Shown piece after piece: positions 33,457 through 42,766 of a stretch of DNA of 52,595 nt; positions within the stretch are counted from its first letter, which is position 1, and each line of letters opens with the position of its first letter. This DNA is from Oscillospiraceae bacterium. GTDB lineage: Bacteria > Bacillota > Clostridia > Oscillospirales > Oscillospiraceae. Position numbers and translations under genes: made by a program. The notes beneath the pieces were generated by a model. It did not search any database and was not told where the DNA came from. It worked only from the letters and a program-made list of their open reading frames with translations. Location of the stretch: positions 1 through 52,595 of the forward strand of contig JAFQHV010000022.1 in NCBI GenBank assembly GCA_017397835.1, read 5' to 3'.

Positions 33457-33485
33457 TTGACGAACCGCGTGAAAAATGGTATACT
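33457..33485 (+). promoter_or_regulatory. Promoter of the methyltransferase-ECF operon
   Basis: TTGACG (33457-33462), 17 bases, TATACT (33480-33485), 37 bases before the methyltransferase start. Confidence 0.85.
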
Positions 33486-33522
33486 GATAAGAACCAATTA
33501 TCGTGGAAGGGTGTGTCTATGT

Positions 33523-34386
33523 ATGTGGATCGCCGACGGTTGGAAGGATTATGAACTTATCGACTGCGGGCGGGGCGAAAAGCTGGAGCGCTGGGGCGAC
33601 CAGCTTCTGGTTCGTCCCGATCCTCAGGCCATTTGGAACACCCCCCGCTCCCATCCCGGCTGGAAGCGCAACGCGGGCCGCTATGCCCGCTCCTCCACCG
33701 GCGGCGGCGCGTGGGAGAACAAGTCCATGCCCGAGCGGTGGACCGTGGATTACAAGGGCCTGACCTTCAACGTCAAGCCCATGAACTTCAAGCACACGGG
33801 CCTGTTCCCCGAGCAGGCCGCCAACTGGGACTGGGCCGGGCAGCTCATTCGCTCTGCCGGCCGCCCCATCAACGTACTGAACCTGTTTGCTTACACCGGC
33901 GGCGCCACCGTGGCCTGCGCCGCAGCCGGTGCCAGCGTGTGCCACGTGGACGCGGCCAAGGGCATGGTCCAGTGGGCCAAGGAGAACGCCAAAAGCTCCG
34001 GTCTGGAGAACGCCCCCATCCGCTGGATCGTGGACGACTGCGCCAAGTTCGTGGAGCGGGAGATCCGCCGCGGCCGCCGGTACGACGCCGTCATCATGGA
34101 TCCCCCCAGCTACGGCCGCGGCCCTACCGGCGAGGTGTGGAAGCTGGAGGAAAATCTGTATCCCTTCGTAGAACTGGTCAGCGGCGTGCTGAGCGACAAC
34201 CCCCTGTTCCTGATTTTGAACTCCTACACCACCGGCCTTGCTCCCAGTGTGGTGACCTATATTTTGGAAACCATTATCTCCAAAAAGTTCGGCGGTCACA
34301 CCGAAAGTCAGGAGCTGGGCCTTCCGGTCAGCGAAACCGGTCTGGTGCTGCCCTGCGGGGCCACCGGCCGCTGGCAATGCAAATGA
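33523..34386 (+). CDS. Class I SAM-dependent methyltransferase (RlmI/K-like)
   Basis: This 287-residue Rossmann-fold methyltransferase of the rRNA m5C/m2G type has a SAM-binding motif NLFAYTGGATV (120-130), an acidic residue after the second strand (HVDAAKG) and a catalytic DPPSYG (193-198). It lacks the N-terminal PUA domain of E. coli RlmI. ATG 33523 fits the promoter spacing; the longer frame begins upstream of the promoter. The target is probably 23S rRNA but cannot be assigned. It leads the ECF transporter genes, nine bases ahead of ecfA1. Confidence 0.82.
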   Translation: MWIADGWKDYELIDCGRGEKLERWGDQLLVRPDPQAIWNTPRSHPGWKRNAGRYARSSTGGGAWENKSMPERWTVDYKGLTFNVKPMNFKHTGLFPEQAANWDWAGQLIRSAGRPINVLNLFAYTGGATVACAAAGASVCHVDAAKGMVQWAKENAKSSGLENAPIRWIVDDCAKFVEREIRRGRRYDAVIMDPPSYGRGPTGEVWKLEENLYPFVELVSGVLSDNPLFLILNSYTTGLAPSVVTYILETIISKKFGGHTESQELGLPVSETGLVLPCGATGRWQCK

Positions 34387-34395
34387 GGTAATCCA

Positions 34396-35244
34396 ATGAA
34401 CGACCCCATCATCAAAACGGAATCGCTGCGCTTTTCCTACACCAACGCCGAGGGTGAGTCCCCCGTGGTGCTGAACGGCGTAGACCTGCAAATTGAAAAA
34501 GGATCTTTCGTGGCTGTGCTGGGCCACAACGGCAGCGGTAAATCCACTCTTGCCAAACACATGAACGCCATCCTGCTGCCCTCCGGCGGCAAGGTGTACG
34601 TTGCGGGCACCGACACCGCCGATGAGGAAAAGCTGATGGAGATCCGCCGCACGGTGGGCATGGTCTTCCAAAATCCGGACAACCAGATCGTTGCCAACGT
34701 GGTGGAGGAGGACGTAGCCTTCGCCCCGGAAAATCTCGGCGTTGCCCCGGAGGAGATCCGCCGCCGGGTGGACGAGGCCCTGCAGGCCGTTGGTATGTAC
34801 GAGTACCGGGAACACGCCCCTCACCTCTTGTCCGGCGGACAGAAGCAGCGCATCGCCATCGCCGGCGTCATCGCCATGGAGCCCCAGTGCATCGTGCTGG
34901 ACGAGCCCACCGCCATGCTGGATCCCGTAGGCCGGGCTGACGTACTGCGTACCATTAAGCAGCTCAACCGCACCAAGGGTGTCACCGTGGTCATCATCAC
35001 CCACCACATGGACGAGGCTGCTCAGGCCGACCGCCTTGTGGTCATGGCGAAGGGCAAAGTCGTGGCCGACGGCACACCCAAAGAGGTGTTTCAGAATGTG
35101 GACGACTTAAAGGCAGTTGGCCTGACCGTCCCCGATACCACCGAGCTTCTTTGGCAGCTGCGCCAATGTGGGCAGGACGTCCCGCTGGATGCGCTCAGCG
35201 ACGAGGAGTGTGCCCGCGCCCTCTACGACCTTTTGAACCCCTGA
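34396..35244 (+). CDS. ecfA1: ECF transporter ATPase EcfA1
   Basis: This 282-residue ATPase of the energy-coupling-factor module has Walker [10 protein letters not shown] (43-51), the ECF-typical [23 protein letters not shown] region, signature [13 protein letters not shown] and Walker [13 protein letters not shown]. It pairs with EcfA2 and EcfT to energise vitamin or metal uptake through separate S components. None of those S components is encoded in this window, as is usual for group II systems. Confidence 0.95.
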   Translation: MNDPIIKTESLRFSYTNAEGESPVVLNGVDLQIEKGSFVAVLGHNGSGKSTLAKHMNAILLPSGGKVYVAGTDTADEEKLMEIRRTVGMVFQNPDNQIVANVVEEDVAFAPENLGVAPEEIRRRVDEALQAVGMYEYREHAPHLLSGGQKQRIAIAGVIAMEPQCIVLDEPTAMLDPVGRADVLRTIKQLNRTKGVTVVIITHHMDEAAQADRLVVMAKGKVVADGTPKEVFQNVDDLKAVGLTVPDTTELLWQLRQCGQDVPLDALSDEECARALYDLLNP

Positions 35245-35307
35245 CCCTCTCCCCCCTTTCCGGGCGCGACCCGCTGGGCGTGCACCACACCAAAAAGGAT
35301 GGAAGCT

Positions 35308-36165
35308 ATGCAGCCTATCATCGAAACCAAACAACTGACCCATATTTATTCCGAGGGAACGCCCTTTCAGCGGGCGGCCCTGAACGCCGTGGACTTTACC
35401 GCCTATCGCGGTGAGTACCTTGGCATCATCGGCCACACCGGTTCGGGCAAGTCCACCCTCATCCAGCATTTGAACGGCCTGTTGAAGCCCACCTCCGGTC
35501 AGGTGCTGTACGAGGGGCAGGATATCTGGTCCGACCCCAAGCTGACCCGGCAGACCCGGTTCAACGTGGGGCTGGTGTTCCAGTACCCGGAGTATCAGCT
35601 GTTTGAGGAAACCGTTTACAAAGATATCGCCTTCGGCCCGGGCAATATGGGCCTTGCCGCCGATGAGATCGATGCCCGTGTGCGCCGCGCCGCCGCCTTC
35701 GTGGGCCTGAAGGAGGACCTGCTGGACAAGTCCCCCTTTGAGCTGTCCGGCGGTCAGAAGCGCCGGGTGGCCATCGCCGGCGTTATCGCCATGGAACCCA
35801 AGGTGCTGATTTTGGACGAGCCTACCGCCGGACTTGACCCGGTGGGTGTGGAGTCCGTCCTTTCCAACATCCGTGACTACCATCTGGCTCACAATGCCAC
35901 CATCATTTTGGTGTCCCACTCCATGGAAGAAGTGGCCCGTTCCGTAGACCGCCTTGTGGTGGTCAACGACGGCTCCATTCCCTTCCAGGGCACCCCCGCC
36001 CAGGTGTTCCGCCACGGGCAGGAACTGGAAGACATGGGCCTTGGCGTGCCTCAGATGACCCGGGTGTTCAACCGCCTGCGGGCCATGGGCGCCAACATCG
36101 ACGGCTCGGTCTACACCGTGGAGCAGGCCCGTGCGGCCATTCTCCGGGCAAAGGGGGTGGGCTGA
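35308..36165 (+). CDS. ecfA2: ECF transporter ATPase EcfA2
   Basis: This 285-residue second ATPase has Walker A GHTGSGKST, the EcfA2 Q-loop FQYPEYQLFEETVYKDIAFGP, signature LSGGQKRRVAIAG and Walker B LILDEPTAGLD. ATG 35308 is the right distance from AAAGGA; ATG 35299 is too close to it. Its stop touches the ecfT start. Together with ecfA1 and ecfT it forms one shared transport module. Confidence 0.95.
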   Translation: MQPIIETKQLTHIYSEGTPFQRAALNAVDFTAYRGEYLGIIGHTGSGKSTLIQHLNGLLKPTSGQVLYEGQDIWSDPKLTRQTRFNVGLVFQYPEYQLFEETVYKDIAFGPGNMGLAADEIDARVRRAAAFVGLKEDLLDKSPFELSGGQKRRVAIAGVIAMEPKVLILDEPTAGLDPVGVESVLSNIRDYHLAHNATIILVSHSMEEVARSVDRLVVVNDGSIPFQGTPAQVFRHGQELEDMGLGVPQMTRVFNRLRAMGANIDGSVYTVEQARAAILRAKGVG

Positions 36166-36975
36166 ATGGCACTAAAAGACATTACGCTGGGCCAGTTTTT
36201 CCCCGGCAATTCCCCCCTGCACCGCATGGATCCCCGCACCAAGCTCATCGGCATCGTGCTGTATATCGTGGCCCTGTTTTTGGCTAAAAGTGTGCTGACC
36301 TACGGCATCCTGTTCGCCCTTTTGGCCACCCTGATCGCCATCTCCCGGGTCCCCTTGAAGTCCATTCTGCGCGGCATGAAGCCGGTGGTCTTCATCTTGA
36401 TCTTTACCGCAATTCTCAACCTGCTTTATACCCCGGGTGAAACCGTTTTGCTGAAGTGGTGGATCTTGACCGTCACGCTGGAGGGGGTGCGCACCGCCAT
36501 CTTCATGGTGGTACGCATCATGATGCTCATTACCGCCACGTTCCTGCTGACCTACACCACCTCCCCCATCCTGCTCACCGACGGCATCGAAAACCTGCTT
36601 GGCCCCCTGAAGCGTATCCGTGTTCCCGTTCACGAGCTGGCCATGATGATGTCCATCGCTCTGCGCTTTATTCCCACGCTGATTGAGGAAACGGACAAAA
36701 TCATGTCCGCCCAGCGGGCCCGGGGCGCCGATTTTGAAAGCGGCAGCCTGCTGCGCCGCGCAAAAGCTTTGGTCCCCCTGCTGGTCCCCCTGTTCATCTC
36801 CGCCTTCCGCCGGGCCGATGAGCTGGCGGTGGCTATGGAGTGCCGCTGCTACCACGGCGGCGAGGGCCGCACCCGTCTGCGCCGGCTGACCTACCGCGCT
36901 TTGGACCGAGTTACCATTGCCGCTGCCCTTTTCCTGTGCGCGGGCATTTTCGTCTTGGGTCGGTTCGGCCTGTAA
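36166..36975 (+). CDS. ecfT: ECF transporter transmembrane protein EcfT
   Basis: This 269-residue membrane scaffold has about five to six helices and the two cytoplasmic Ala-Arg-Gly coupling motifs: AQRARGADF and the C-terminal partner in AMECRCYHG. It contacts both ATPases and any S component. ATG follows directly on the ecfA2 stop. Confidence 0.95.
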   Translation: MALKDITLGQFFPGNSPLHRMDPRTKLIGIVLYIVALFLAKSVLTYGILFALLATLIAISRVPLKSILRGMKPVVFILIFTAILNLLYTPGETVLLKWWILTVTLEGVRTAIFMVVRIMMLITATFLLTYTTSPILLTDGIENLLGPLKRIRVPVHELAMMMSIALRFIPTLIEETDKIMSAQRARGADFESGSLLRRAKALVPLLVPLFISAFRRADELAVAMECRCYHGGEGRTRLRRLTYRALDRVTIAAALFLCAGIFVLGRFGL

Positions 36976-37001
36976 TTTTACCGCAAAGGAGGCGTGTGCC
37001 T

Positions 37002-37751
37002 GTGCGAAATATCGCTCTAAAACTGATGTACGTCGGCACCGCCTATCACGGCTGGCAGGTGCAGAAAAACGCCGTCACCGTGGCGGAAACGCTGGAAAAG
37101 GCACTGTCTACCGTGGTGTGCCACCCGGTCAAATGCACCGGTGCGGGCCGCACCGATGCCGGTGTCCACGCGGAGGTCTATATCGCCAATTTCCACACCA
37201 CCTCCACCATTCCCTGCGACCGTATCCCCCTGGCGGTGAACACCCGTCTCCCCAACGACATCGTGGTGGTCAAAGCCACCGAAGTCAGCGAGGACTTCAA
37301 CGCCATCGGCTCCTGCAAGCAGAAAGAATACACCTACCGCATCTACAACAACCGCCTTGGCAACGCCTTTTTCGTAGACCGGGCGTGGTTCTACCCCAAG
37401 CATTTGGACGAAACCGTGATGCAGCGGGCCGCCGATCAATTTGTAGGAACCCACGACTTTCGGGCCGTGCGTTCGGTGGGAACGGAAACGAAAACCACCG
37501 TCCGCACCGTCTACTACTTCGACATCACCCGGGACGGCGACATGATCGAGTGCCGGGTCAACGCCAACGGTTTTCTATACAACATGGTCCGAGCCATGGT
37601 GGGCACCGTGGTTTACGCCGCCGAGGGCAAGCTGGCCCCGGAGGATATCCCCGCCATCCTGGACTCCGGCAACCGCACGCTGGCCGGGCCCACCGTCCCG
37701 CCCGGCGGTCTGTACATGACCAAGCTGTGGTATGACGAAGACGTTTTGTAA
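37002..37751 (+). CDS. truA: tRNA pseudouridine(38-40) synthase TruA
   Basis: This 249-residue enzyme isomerises uridines in the tRNA anticodon arm. The catalytic Asp52 is in GRTDAGVHA; YVGTAYHGWQVQ and the C-terminal FLYNMVRAMVGT are further signatures. Start GTG 37002 is nine bases from AAGGAGG; GTG 36996 is too close. The ecfA1-ecfA2-ecfT-truA order is common in Firmicutes, usually next to ribosomal protein genes that are absent here. Confidence 0.95.
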   Translation: MRNIALKLMYVGTAYHGWQVQKNAVTVAETLEKALSTVVCHPVKCTGAGRTDAGVHAEVYIANFHTTSTIPCDRIPLAVNTRLPNDIVVVKATEVSEDFNAIGSCKQKEYTYRIYNNRLGNAFFVDRAWFYPKHLDETVMQRAADQFVGTHDFRAVRSVGTETKTTVRTVYYFDITRDGDMIECRVNANGFLYNMVRAMVGTVVYAAEGKLAPEDIPAILDSGNRTLAGPTVPPGGLYMTKLWYDEDVL

Positions 37752-37790
37752 TCACCCTGCGGTGATAGCCGCGCAGATGGGAGCATAGGT

Positions 37791-38960
37791 ATGAAACAGC
37801 CTGACCGCGCCGGCAAGGCGCCAAAAAAACCAAATTTCCTCGTACGGCTGCTGGCCCTTGCGCTGACCGCCGTGCTTATCCTGGGTGCCGTTTCCCTTGT
37901 GGTCTTTCGGGAGCAGCTGAATCTGGACGCGCTGCGCCGTTGGCTCCACTATCGTTCCATCCAGACCGGTCAGACCGGACAGACCGAACCGTTCACCCAC
38001 GGTGGCGGCGACAGTTTGGACATCGCCTGTCTGGAAGACGGGTATCTGTTCTCTTCCACCGCCGGCGCCCACTACTACGCGTTCAGCGGCAAGGAACTGG
38101 AAAGCCACGTTGTCCACACCGAAAAGCCGGTCCTGTCCGGTTCCAACCGTTTCGGCGTGACCTACAACGCAGGCGGTGATACCCTGTATCTGTTCGGCGG
38201 CGGGAAACAGTCCCGCACCTATTCCCCCGAAAGCGGCGGAATCCTTTCCGCCCGGGTGACCAACAGCGGTTGGGTTGCTGTAACCGCCCTGCAAAGTCAT
38301 TACCGCGGTGCGGTTACCGTTCTGGATAACGAGCAGCAGCCCGTCATCCGTCTGAACTACTCCAGTGCCTTTGTCTGCGATGCTGTGCTTTCCCCCGACG
38401 AGCGTACCGTTGCCGTAGTCACCCTGTCTCAAACCGAAGGTTCCGTTCAAAGCACGCTGCACCTGCAGCGGGTCGATGCATCGGAGCCCTTTGCGAGCGT
38501 AGTTTTGGACGGGTTCGTGGTGCTTGACATGGACTTCGACTCCAGCGGCATCTGGCTGCTGGGTCAATCCTCTCTCATTACCCTTTCCGCCAAGGGAACC
38601 GAACAGCACGAGTATTCGTTCGACCCGGATCACCTGAAAGGGTACTCCCTGGACGGCGATGGATTTGCGGTGTTTATGCTGGGCAGATACCGGGCCGGTG
38701 CCGCCAACCAAGTGATCACCACCGACCACGACGGCACCGTTTTGGGTCAGCTGCCCCTGAAGCGTCAGGTCCTGTCCCTGTGCGCCCGGGGTCGTTACGT
38801 CGCCCTGCTGGACGGACATGAGCTGAATATTTACACCCGGAACCTGTCCCTTTACGACACGTTGGACGACACCCAAAGTGCCCGCCACGTGGCCCTGTGC
38901 GAAGATGCAGGCGCCCTGCTGGCTGACAGTCAGGAGGCTTGGCTCTATATCCCCTCCTAA
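37791..38960 (+). CDS. DUF5711 family membrane-anchored protein
   Basis: This 389-residue protein has a basic N-terminus, one membrane helix (about 18-40) and an outside domain of repeated short beta segments suggesting a propeller (repeats such as GGDTLYLFGGG, GIWLLGQSSL, GRYVALLDGHELNIY). Catalytic motifs are not apparent. It lies between truA and a CvpA gene and shares their direction; no terminator separates them. Function unknown; envelope sensing or anchoring is only a guess. Confidence 0.7.
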   Translation: MKQPDRAGKAPKKPNFLVRLLALALTAVLILGAVSLVVFREQLNLDALRRWLHYRSIQTGQTGQTEPFTHGGGDSLDIACLEDGYLFSSTAGAHYYAFSGKELESHVVHTEKPVLSGSNRFGVTYNAGGDTLYLFGGGKQSRTYSPESGGILSARVTNSGWVAVTALQSHYRGAVTVLDNEQQPVIRLNYSSAFVCDAVLSPDERTVAVVTLSQTEGSVQSTLHLQRVDASEPFASVVLDGFVVLDMDFDSSGIWLLGQSSLITLSAKGTEQHEYSFDPDHLKGYSLDGDGFAVFMLGRYRAGAANQVITTDHDGTVLGQLPLKRQVLSLCARGRYVALLDGHELNIYTRNLSLYDTLDDTQSARHVALCEDAGALLADSQEAWLYIPS

Positions 38961-38980
38961 CAGAGAAAGGATCTGTTGTT

Positions 38981-39667
38981 ATGACTCAACTTGCCTGGAT
39001 CATTGACCTTGCCCTTGCGGCGGTTTTGCTGGTATCGTTCCTCCTCGGACAGCGAAAGGGTCTGATTCTGTCCCTGTGCGGTCTGGCCACGTACTTTGTG
39101 GCCCTGTTCGGCGCACGCTTTTTCTCCCAGCAGCTTTCCCCGCTGGTCGCCGATGCCATGACCCCCCACATCACCACCTGGGTGCAGGAGCACGCGGGTG
39201 GCTTTCTGAACGGCACTTTGGATTCGTTTATGAACGCCAATGCGGCGGGCGACTCTCCTCTGTTCCGTGCCCTTCAGTCTCTCGGCCTGCTGGACTCCGT
39301 CCGCGACACACTTTCCCAGCAGGCGATCCAGTCTGTGACCGATGCCGCCGGCATTTTGGCCCATTCCATTGCCGAAGTGGTGGCCAGCGTCCTCATCTTC
39401 ATCGTGGCATTTTTACTTATCCTGCTGGTCTGGCACCTGCTGTCCCGGCTTCTGAACCAGCTTTTCCGCAATCTGCCCATTGTCCGCGGACTCAACCGTC
39501 TGCTGGGCGGTGTCTTCGGTCTTTGTCAGGGACTTGTCATCCTGTTCCTTATTGCCTGGATCCTGCAGCTGTTTGGCGAAACCATCCCGGCCGACACAGT
39601 GGAGGCCAGCACCATACTTAAGTTCTTTATGACCTCCAATCCCATTTCCACATTTACCGGGATTTAA
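38981..39667 (+). CDS. CvpA family membrane protein
   Basis: This 228-residue protein has about four membrane helices with the CvpA-like start (WIIDLALAAVLLVSFLLGQRKG) and a C-terminal pair FRNLPIVRGLNRLLGGVFGLCQGLVI. A central soluble stretch lies between helices. The family was named for colicin V production in E. coli, but its general role in Firmicutes is envelope related and not settled. ATG 38981 is 10 bases after AGAAAGGA. It is the second gene of a pair with DUF5711. Confidence 0.82.
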   Translation: MTQLAWIIDLALAAVLLVSFLLGQRKGLILSLCGLATYFVALFGARFFSQQLSPLVADAMTPHITTWVQEHAGGFLNGTLDSFMNANAAGDSPLFRALQSLGLLDSVRDTLSQQAIQSVTDAAGILAHSIAEVVASVLIFIVAFLLILLVWHLLSRLLNQLFRNLPIVRGLNRLLGGVFGLCQGLVILFLIAWILQLFGETIPADTVEASTILKFFMTSNPISTFTGI

Positions 39668-39750
39668 CACCCACCCCATTCACGACAAGTTCACAATTTT
39701 GGGGTATGGTATGATATAGTTACTCTACTCTCCTGAAAGGAGTATTTGCA

Positions 39751-42054
39751 ATGCAACCCACTATCTGCAGCCGCTGCCAAAAGCACGTGGCAGTGGTCTT
39801 TATCACCAAAGTTGAAAACGGCACCGCCAAAAACGAGGGTCTGTGCCTGAAGTGCGCCAAGGACCTTGGCATCAAGCCCATCGACGACATGATGCGTAAA
39901 ATGGGCATTTCCGACGAGGATCTGGAAAACCTGACCACCGAGATGATGTCCGCCTTTGGCGGCGCCGAGGGTCAGGACAGCCTGCTTCCCAATGCCACCG
40001 AGGACGGCGACGAGGATGACGGACGCACCGCCACCTTCCCCTTCCTGAACCAGCTGTTCGGCGGCAGCGCCCCCGCCCCGCAGGAACCCGTCCGTGAAGA
40101 GTCCCACCAGAACCGCAGCGGTGAGGGCAAACCGCAGAAGTCCAAGCACAAGTTTTTGGACAGCTACTGCATCAACCTGTCCCGCCGGGCCGCCGAGGGC
40201 AAGCTGGACCGCATGATCGGCCGGGACCGGGAGCTGGAGCGGGTCATTCAGATCCTGAACCGCCGTCAGAAAAACAACCCCTGTCTGATCGGTGAACCCG
40301 GTGTGGGCAAAACCGCCATCGCCGAGGGTCTGGCCATGCGCATCTGCAGCGGCGACGTGCCGTACAAGCTGAAAGACAAACAGGTCCACCTGCTGGATAT
40401 GACCGCCCTTGTGGCCGGCACCCAGTTCCGCGGCCAGTTTGAAAGCCGCATGAAGGGCTTGATCGAGGAGATCAAAAAACTGGGCAATATCATCCTCGTT
40501 ATTGACGAGGTCCACACCATCGTGGGTGCCGGCGATGCCGAGGGTTCCATGAACGCCGCCAACATCCTCAAGCCCGCCCTGTCCCGGGGCGAGGTGCAGG
40601 TCATCGGTGCCACCACCCTGACCGAGTACCGCAAGCATATCGAGAAGGACACCGCGTTGGAGCGCCGCTTCCAGCCTGTCATTGTGGAAGAGCCGTCTGT
40701 GGAGGACACCGTGGCCATCCTGCGCGGCATCGCCCCCTATTACGAGAGCTTCCACCACGTGACTATTTCCGACGCCCTGTGCCGTCAGGCCGTGCTGTTG
40801 TCCGAGCGGTACATCACCGACCGCTACCTGCCCGACAAGGCCATCGACCTGATCGACGAGGCCTGTTCCACCGTCAACCTGCAGAACGTGGCTTTGGCCC
40901 GCAAGGCGGATGTGGAAAAAGAACTGGCCGATCTGGCGAAAGAGCGCGAGGTACTCACCGACAATACGGAAGATGCTGCCTACCAGCGCCTTGCGGTCAT
41001 CCGCAGCACCGAGCTGCGCCTGCAGGAGGAGTTGGACCGCCTCAATGCCGAGGCGGCTCCCGCCCTGACCGACGAGCATCTGGCCCGGGTCATCGAATTG
41101 TGGACCAACATCCCCGCCAGCCAGATCTGCCAGCAGGAGTACGAGCGGCTGGCCAAGCTGGAGCAGCGCCTTTCCGATCACGTCATCGGTCAGGACGAGG
41201 CGATCCGCTCCGTATCCGCCGCCGTCCGCCGCGGCCGCGTAGGCATCAGTCCCAAGCGCAAACCCGTGTCCTTCATCTTCGTGGGTTCCACCGGTGTGGG
41301 CAAGACCGAGCTGGTCAAGCAGCTGGCCCGCGACCTGTTCAGCACCCCGGAGGCGCTCATCCGTCTTGATATGTCCGAATTTATGGAAAAGCACGCCGTG
41401 TCCCGCATCATCGGCTCTCCTCCGGGTTACGTCGGCTACGACGAGGCCGGTCAGCTGACCGAAAAGGTCCGCCGAAAGCCGTACAGCGTCGTGCTGTTCG
41501 ACGAGATCGAAAAGGCCCACCCCGACGTGCTGAACATCCTGCTGCAAATTCTGGACGACGGACGCATCACCGACGCCCAGGGCCGTACGGTGAATTTTGA
41601 GAACACCGTCATCGTCATGACTACCAACGCCGGCAGCAACACCAAGGTGGGCAGCGTGGGCTTTGGCCGCACCGCCAACGAGCAGAACAAGGAACGGGCC
41701 ATGAAGGCCCTGCAGGACTTCCTGCGGCCCGAATTCATCAACCGCGTGGACGAGATCATCTGCTTCAACCAGCTGACCGAGGAGGACTTCCGCCGCATCG
41801 CTCTGCTGATGCTGAACGAGCTGAAAGCCTCCATGGAAGAAAAAGGCATCACCCTCATGTGGGAAGACAGCCTCATCGACTATCTGGTGCGCAAGGGCCA
41901 CTCCGTTACCTACGGTGCCCGCAACCTGCGCCGGCTCATCCAGCGGGAGCTGGAGGATGCCATCGCCAGCCGCATCATCGAAAGCTACCGCGACCCCGTC
42001 ACCCACCTGAAGGCCGTGGGCGGCGAAGACAAAATCGAACTGTTCAGCCTGTAA
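39751..42054 (+). CDS. ClpE-like ATP-dependent Clp protease ATPase subunit
   Basis: This 767-residue class I Clp ATPase has an N-terminal four-Cys zinc motif (C6, C9, C32, C35), first AAA+ domain with Walker A GEPGVGKTA near residue 180, a coiled middle domain and a second AAA+ domain with Walker A GSTGVGKTE near 511. The zinc finger without Clp-N repeats is the ClpE pattern. It unfolds proteins for ClpP, which is not in this window. No clear CtsR operator is visible upstream. Single-gene unit, closed by a strong hairpin. Confidence 0.9.
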   Translation: MQPTICSRCQKHVAVVFITKVENGTAKNEGLCLKCAKDLGIKPIDDMMRKMGISDEDLENLTTEMMSAFGGAEGQDSLLPNATEDGDEDDGRTATFPFLNQLFGGSAPAPQEPVREESHQNRSGEGKPQKSKHKFLDSYCINLSRRAAEGKLDRMIGRDRELERVIQILNRRQKNNPCLIGEPGVGKTAIAEGLAMRICSGDVPYKLKDKQVHLLDMTALVAGTQFRGQFESRMKGLIEEIKKLGNIILVIDEVHTIVGAGDAEGSMNAANILKPALSRGEVQVIGATTLTEYRKHIEKDTALERRFQPVIVEEPSVEDTVAILRGIAPYYESFHHVTISDALCRQAVLLSERYITDRYLPDKAIDLIDEACSTVNLQNVALARKADVEKELADLAKEREVLTDNTEDAAYQRLAVIRSTELRLQEELDRLNAEAAPALTDEHLARVIELWTNIPASQICQQEYERLAKLEQRLSDHVIGQDEAIRSVSAAVRRGRVGISPKRKPVSFIFVGSTGVGKTELVKQLARDLFSTPEALIRLDMSEFMEKHAVSRIIGSPPGYVGYDEAGQLTEKVRRKPYSVVLFDEIEKAHPDVLNILLQILDDGRITDAQGRTVNFENTVIVMTTNAGSNTKVGSVGFGRTANEQNKERAMKALQDFLRPEFINRVDEIICFNQLTEEDFRRIALLMLNELKASMEEKGITLMWEDSLIDYLVRKGHSVTYGARNLRRLIQRELEDAIASRIIESYRDPVTHLKAVGGEDKIELFSL

Positions 42055-42056
42055 CA

Positions 42057-42089
42057 CAAAACACCCCGGACAATGTCCGGGGTGTTTTC
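42057..42089. terminator. Bidirectional terminator
   Basis: The stem AAAACACCCCGGAC/GTCCGGGGTGTTTT with loop AAT serves the Clp gene and the convergent spoIIR gene. Confidence 0.93.
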
Positions 42090-42705
42090 ATGTGAATTTC
42101 CGCTTTAAGTGTTCCCACAGCTCGATGGCCTTGAATTTGACCACATAGCCGCCGCTTTCCCCGGTGATGAGAGCCGTCTGTCCGGGGGTGAAGCTGCCCG
42201 CCTGCTCCGCCGCCTCGATTTCCTCGGTCACCGAGCCAAGGCACAGGGGCGGAAACACCACGCACCACCAGTTTTGTCCGCTTCCCTCGCCTATGACGAC
42301 CTGCAGGGCGGTATAGCTGCCCGCGGGCAGCGCAAAGTCTTGATACTGCTTTGTTGGAAACCAAACTTCCTTTACAGCCGTGGTGACCGGATAATCGTAT
42401 CCCTGCTCCCGCACCACCTGCTGCCCCGCCTGCGCCAACCGCGCCAGGTTGTCCTCAATGCTCTTCCGTGCGGTTTCCGCATCTGCACCGTCGGGGTACA
42501 GGTCTGCCGCCTGTGCCAAAATGCGGTCCCGGACCTGCAGCTTCAGCGCCTGATCGGCCTCGCTGTCGGAGTTTGCGATAACGTGCAGGCGGATGACGTT
42601 TTCCGCCAGTGCCCCCTGCTCCCCATCCAGCCACATTCCCGCCAGCATCGCAAAGGCCACCGCGATCATCAATGCCGCTTCCCAGCGGCGAAGCCTGTTG
42701 GACAT
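42088..42705 (-). CDS. spoIIR: Stage II sporulation protein R
   Basis: This 205-residue forespore-made secreted signal activates processing of pro-sigma-E in the mother cell. Shown are an N-terminal membrane/signal helix and the family core NVIRLHVIANSDSEADQALK, followed by VRDRIL. ATG 42705 is used; GTG 42723 would add six residues, but it lies almost at the predicted mRNA 5' end. It is driven by a sigma-F-type promoter that overlaps the stop of ispE. It is direct evidence for endospore formation in the host. Confidence 0.93.
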   Translation of the reverse strand: MSNRLRRWEAALMIAVAFAMLAGMWLDGEQGALAENVIRLHVIANSDSEADQALKLQVRDRILAQAADLYPDGADAETARKSIEDNLARLAQAGQQVVREQGYDYPVTTAVKEVWFPTKQYQDFALPAGSYTALQVVIGEGSGQNWWCVVFPPLCLGSVTEEIEAAEQAGSFTPGQTALITGESGGYVVKFKAIELWEHLKRKFT

Positions 42706-42737
42706 AAAAAAGTCACCGTCCACCGTGTATTTCCTAC

Positions 42738-42766
42738 AGTGTGGACAGTGACGTTCTTTTTTATAC
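42738..42766 (-). promoter_or_regulatory. Sigma-F-type promoter of spoIIR
   Basis: On the minus strand GTATA (42762-42766), exactly 15 bases, then GTCCACACT (42738-42746). This matches the forespore consensus G(C/T)(A/T)TA-N15-GGNNANANT at all but one fixed -10 position. The -35 overlaps the end of ispE. Confidence 0.75.

Noticed and set aside
39726-39744. Hairpin masking the ribosome site of the ClpE-like gene
   Set aside because: Only about five base pairs plus a bulged two, so too weak to claim regulation.
39668-39750. CtsR operator upstream of the ClpE-like gene
   Set aside because: No tandem GGTCAAA heptads are visible.
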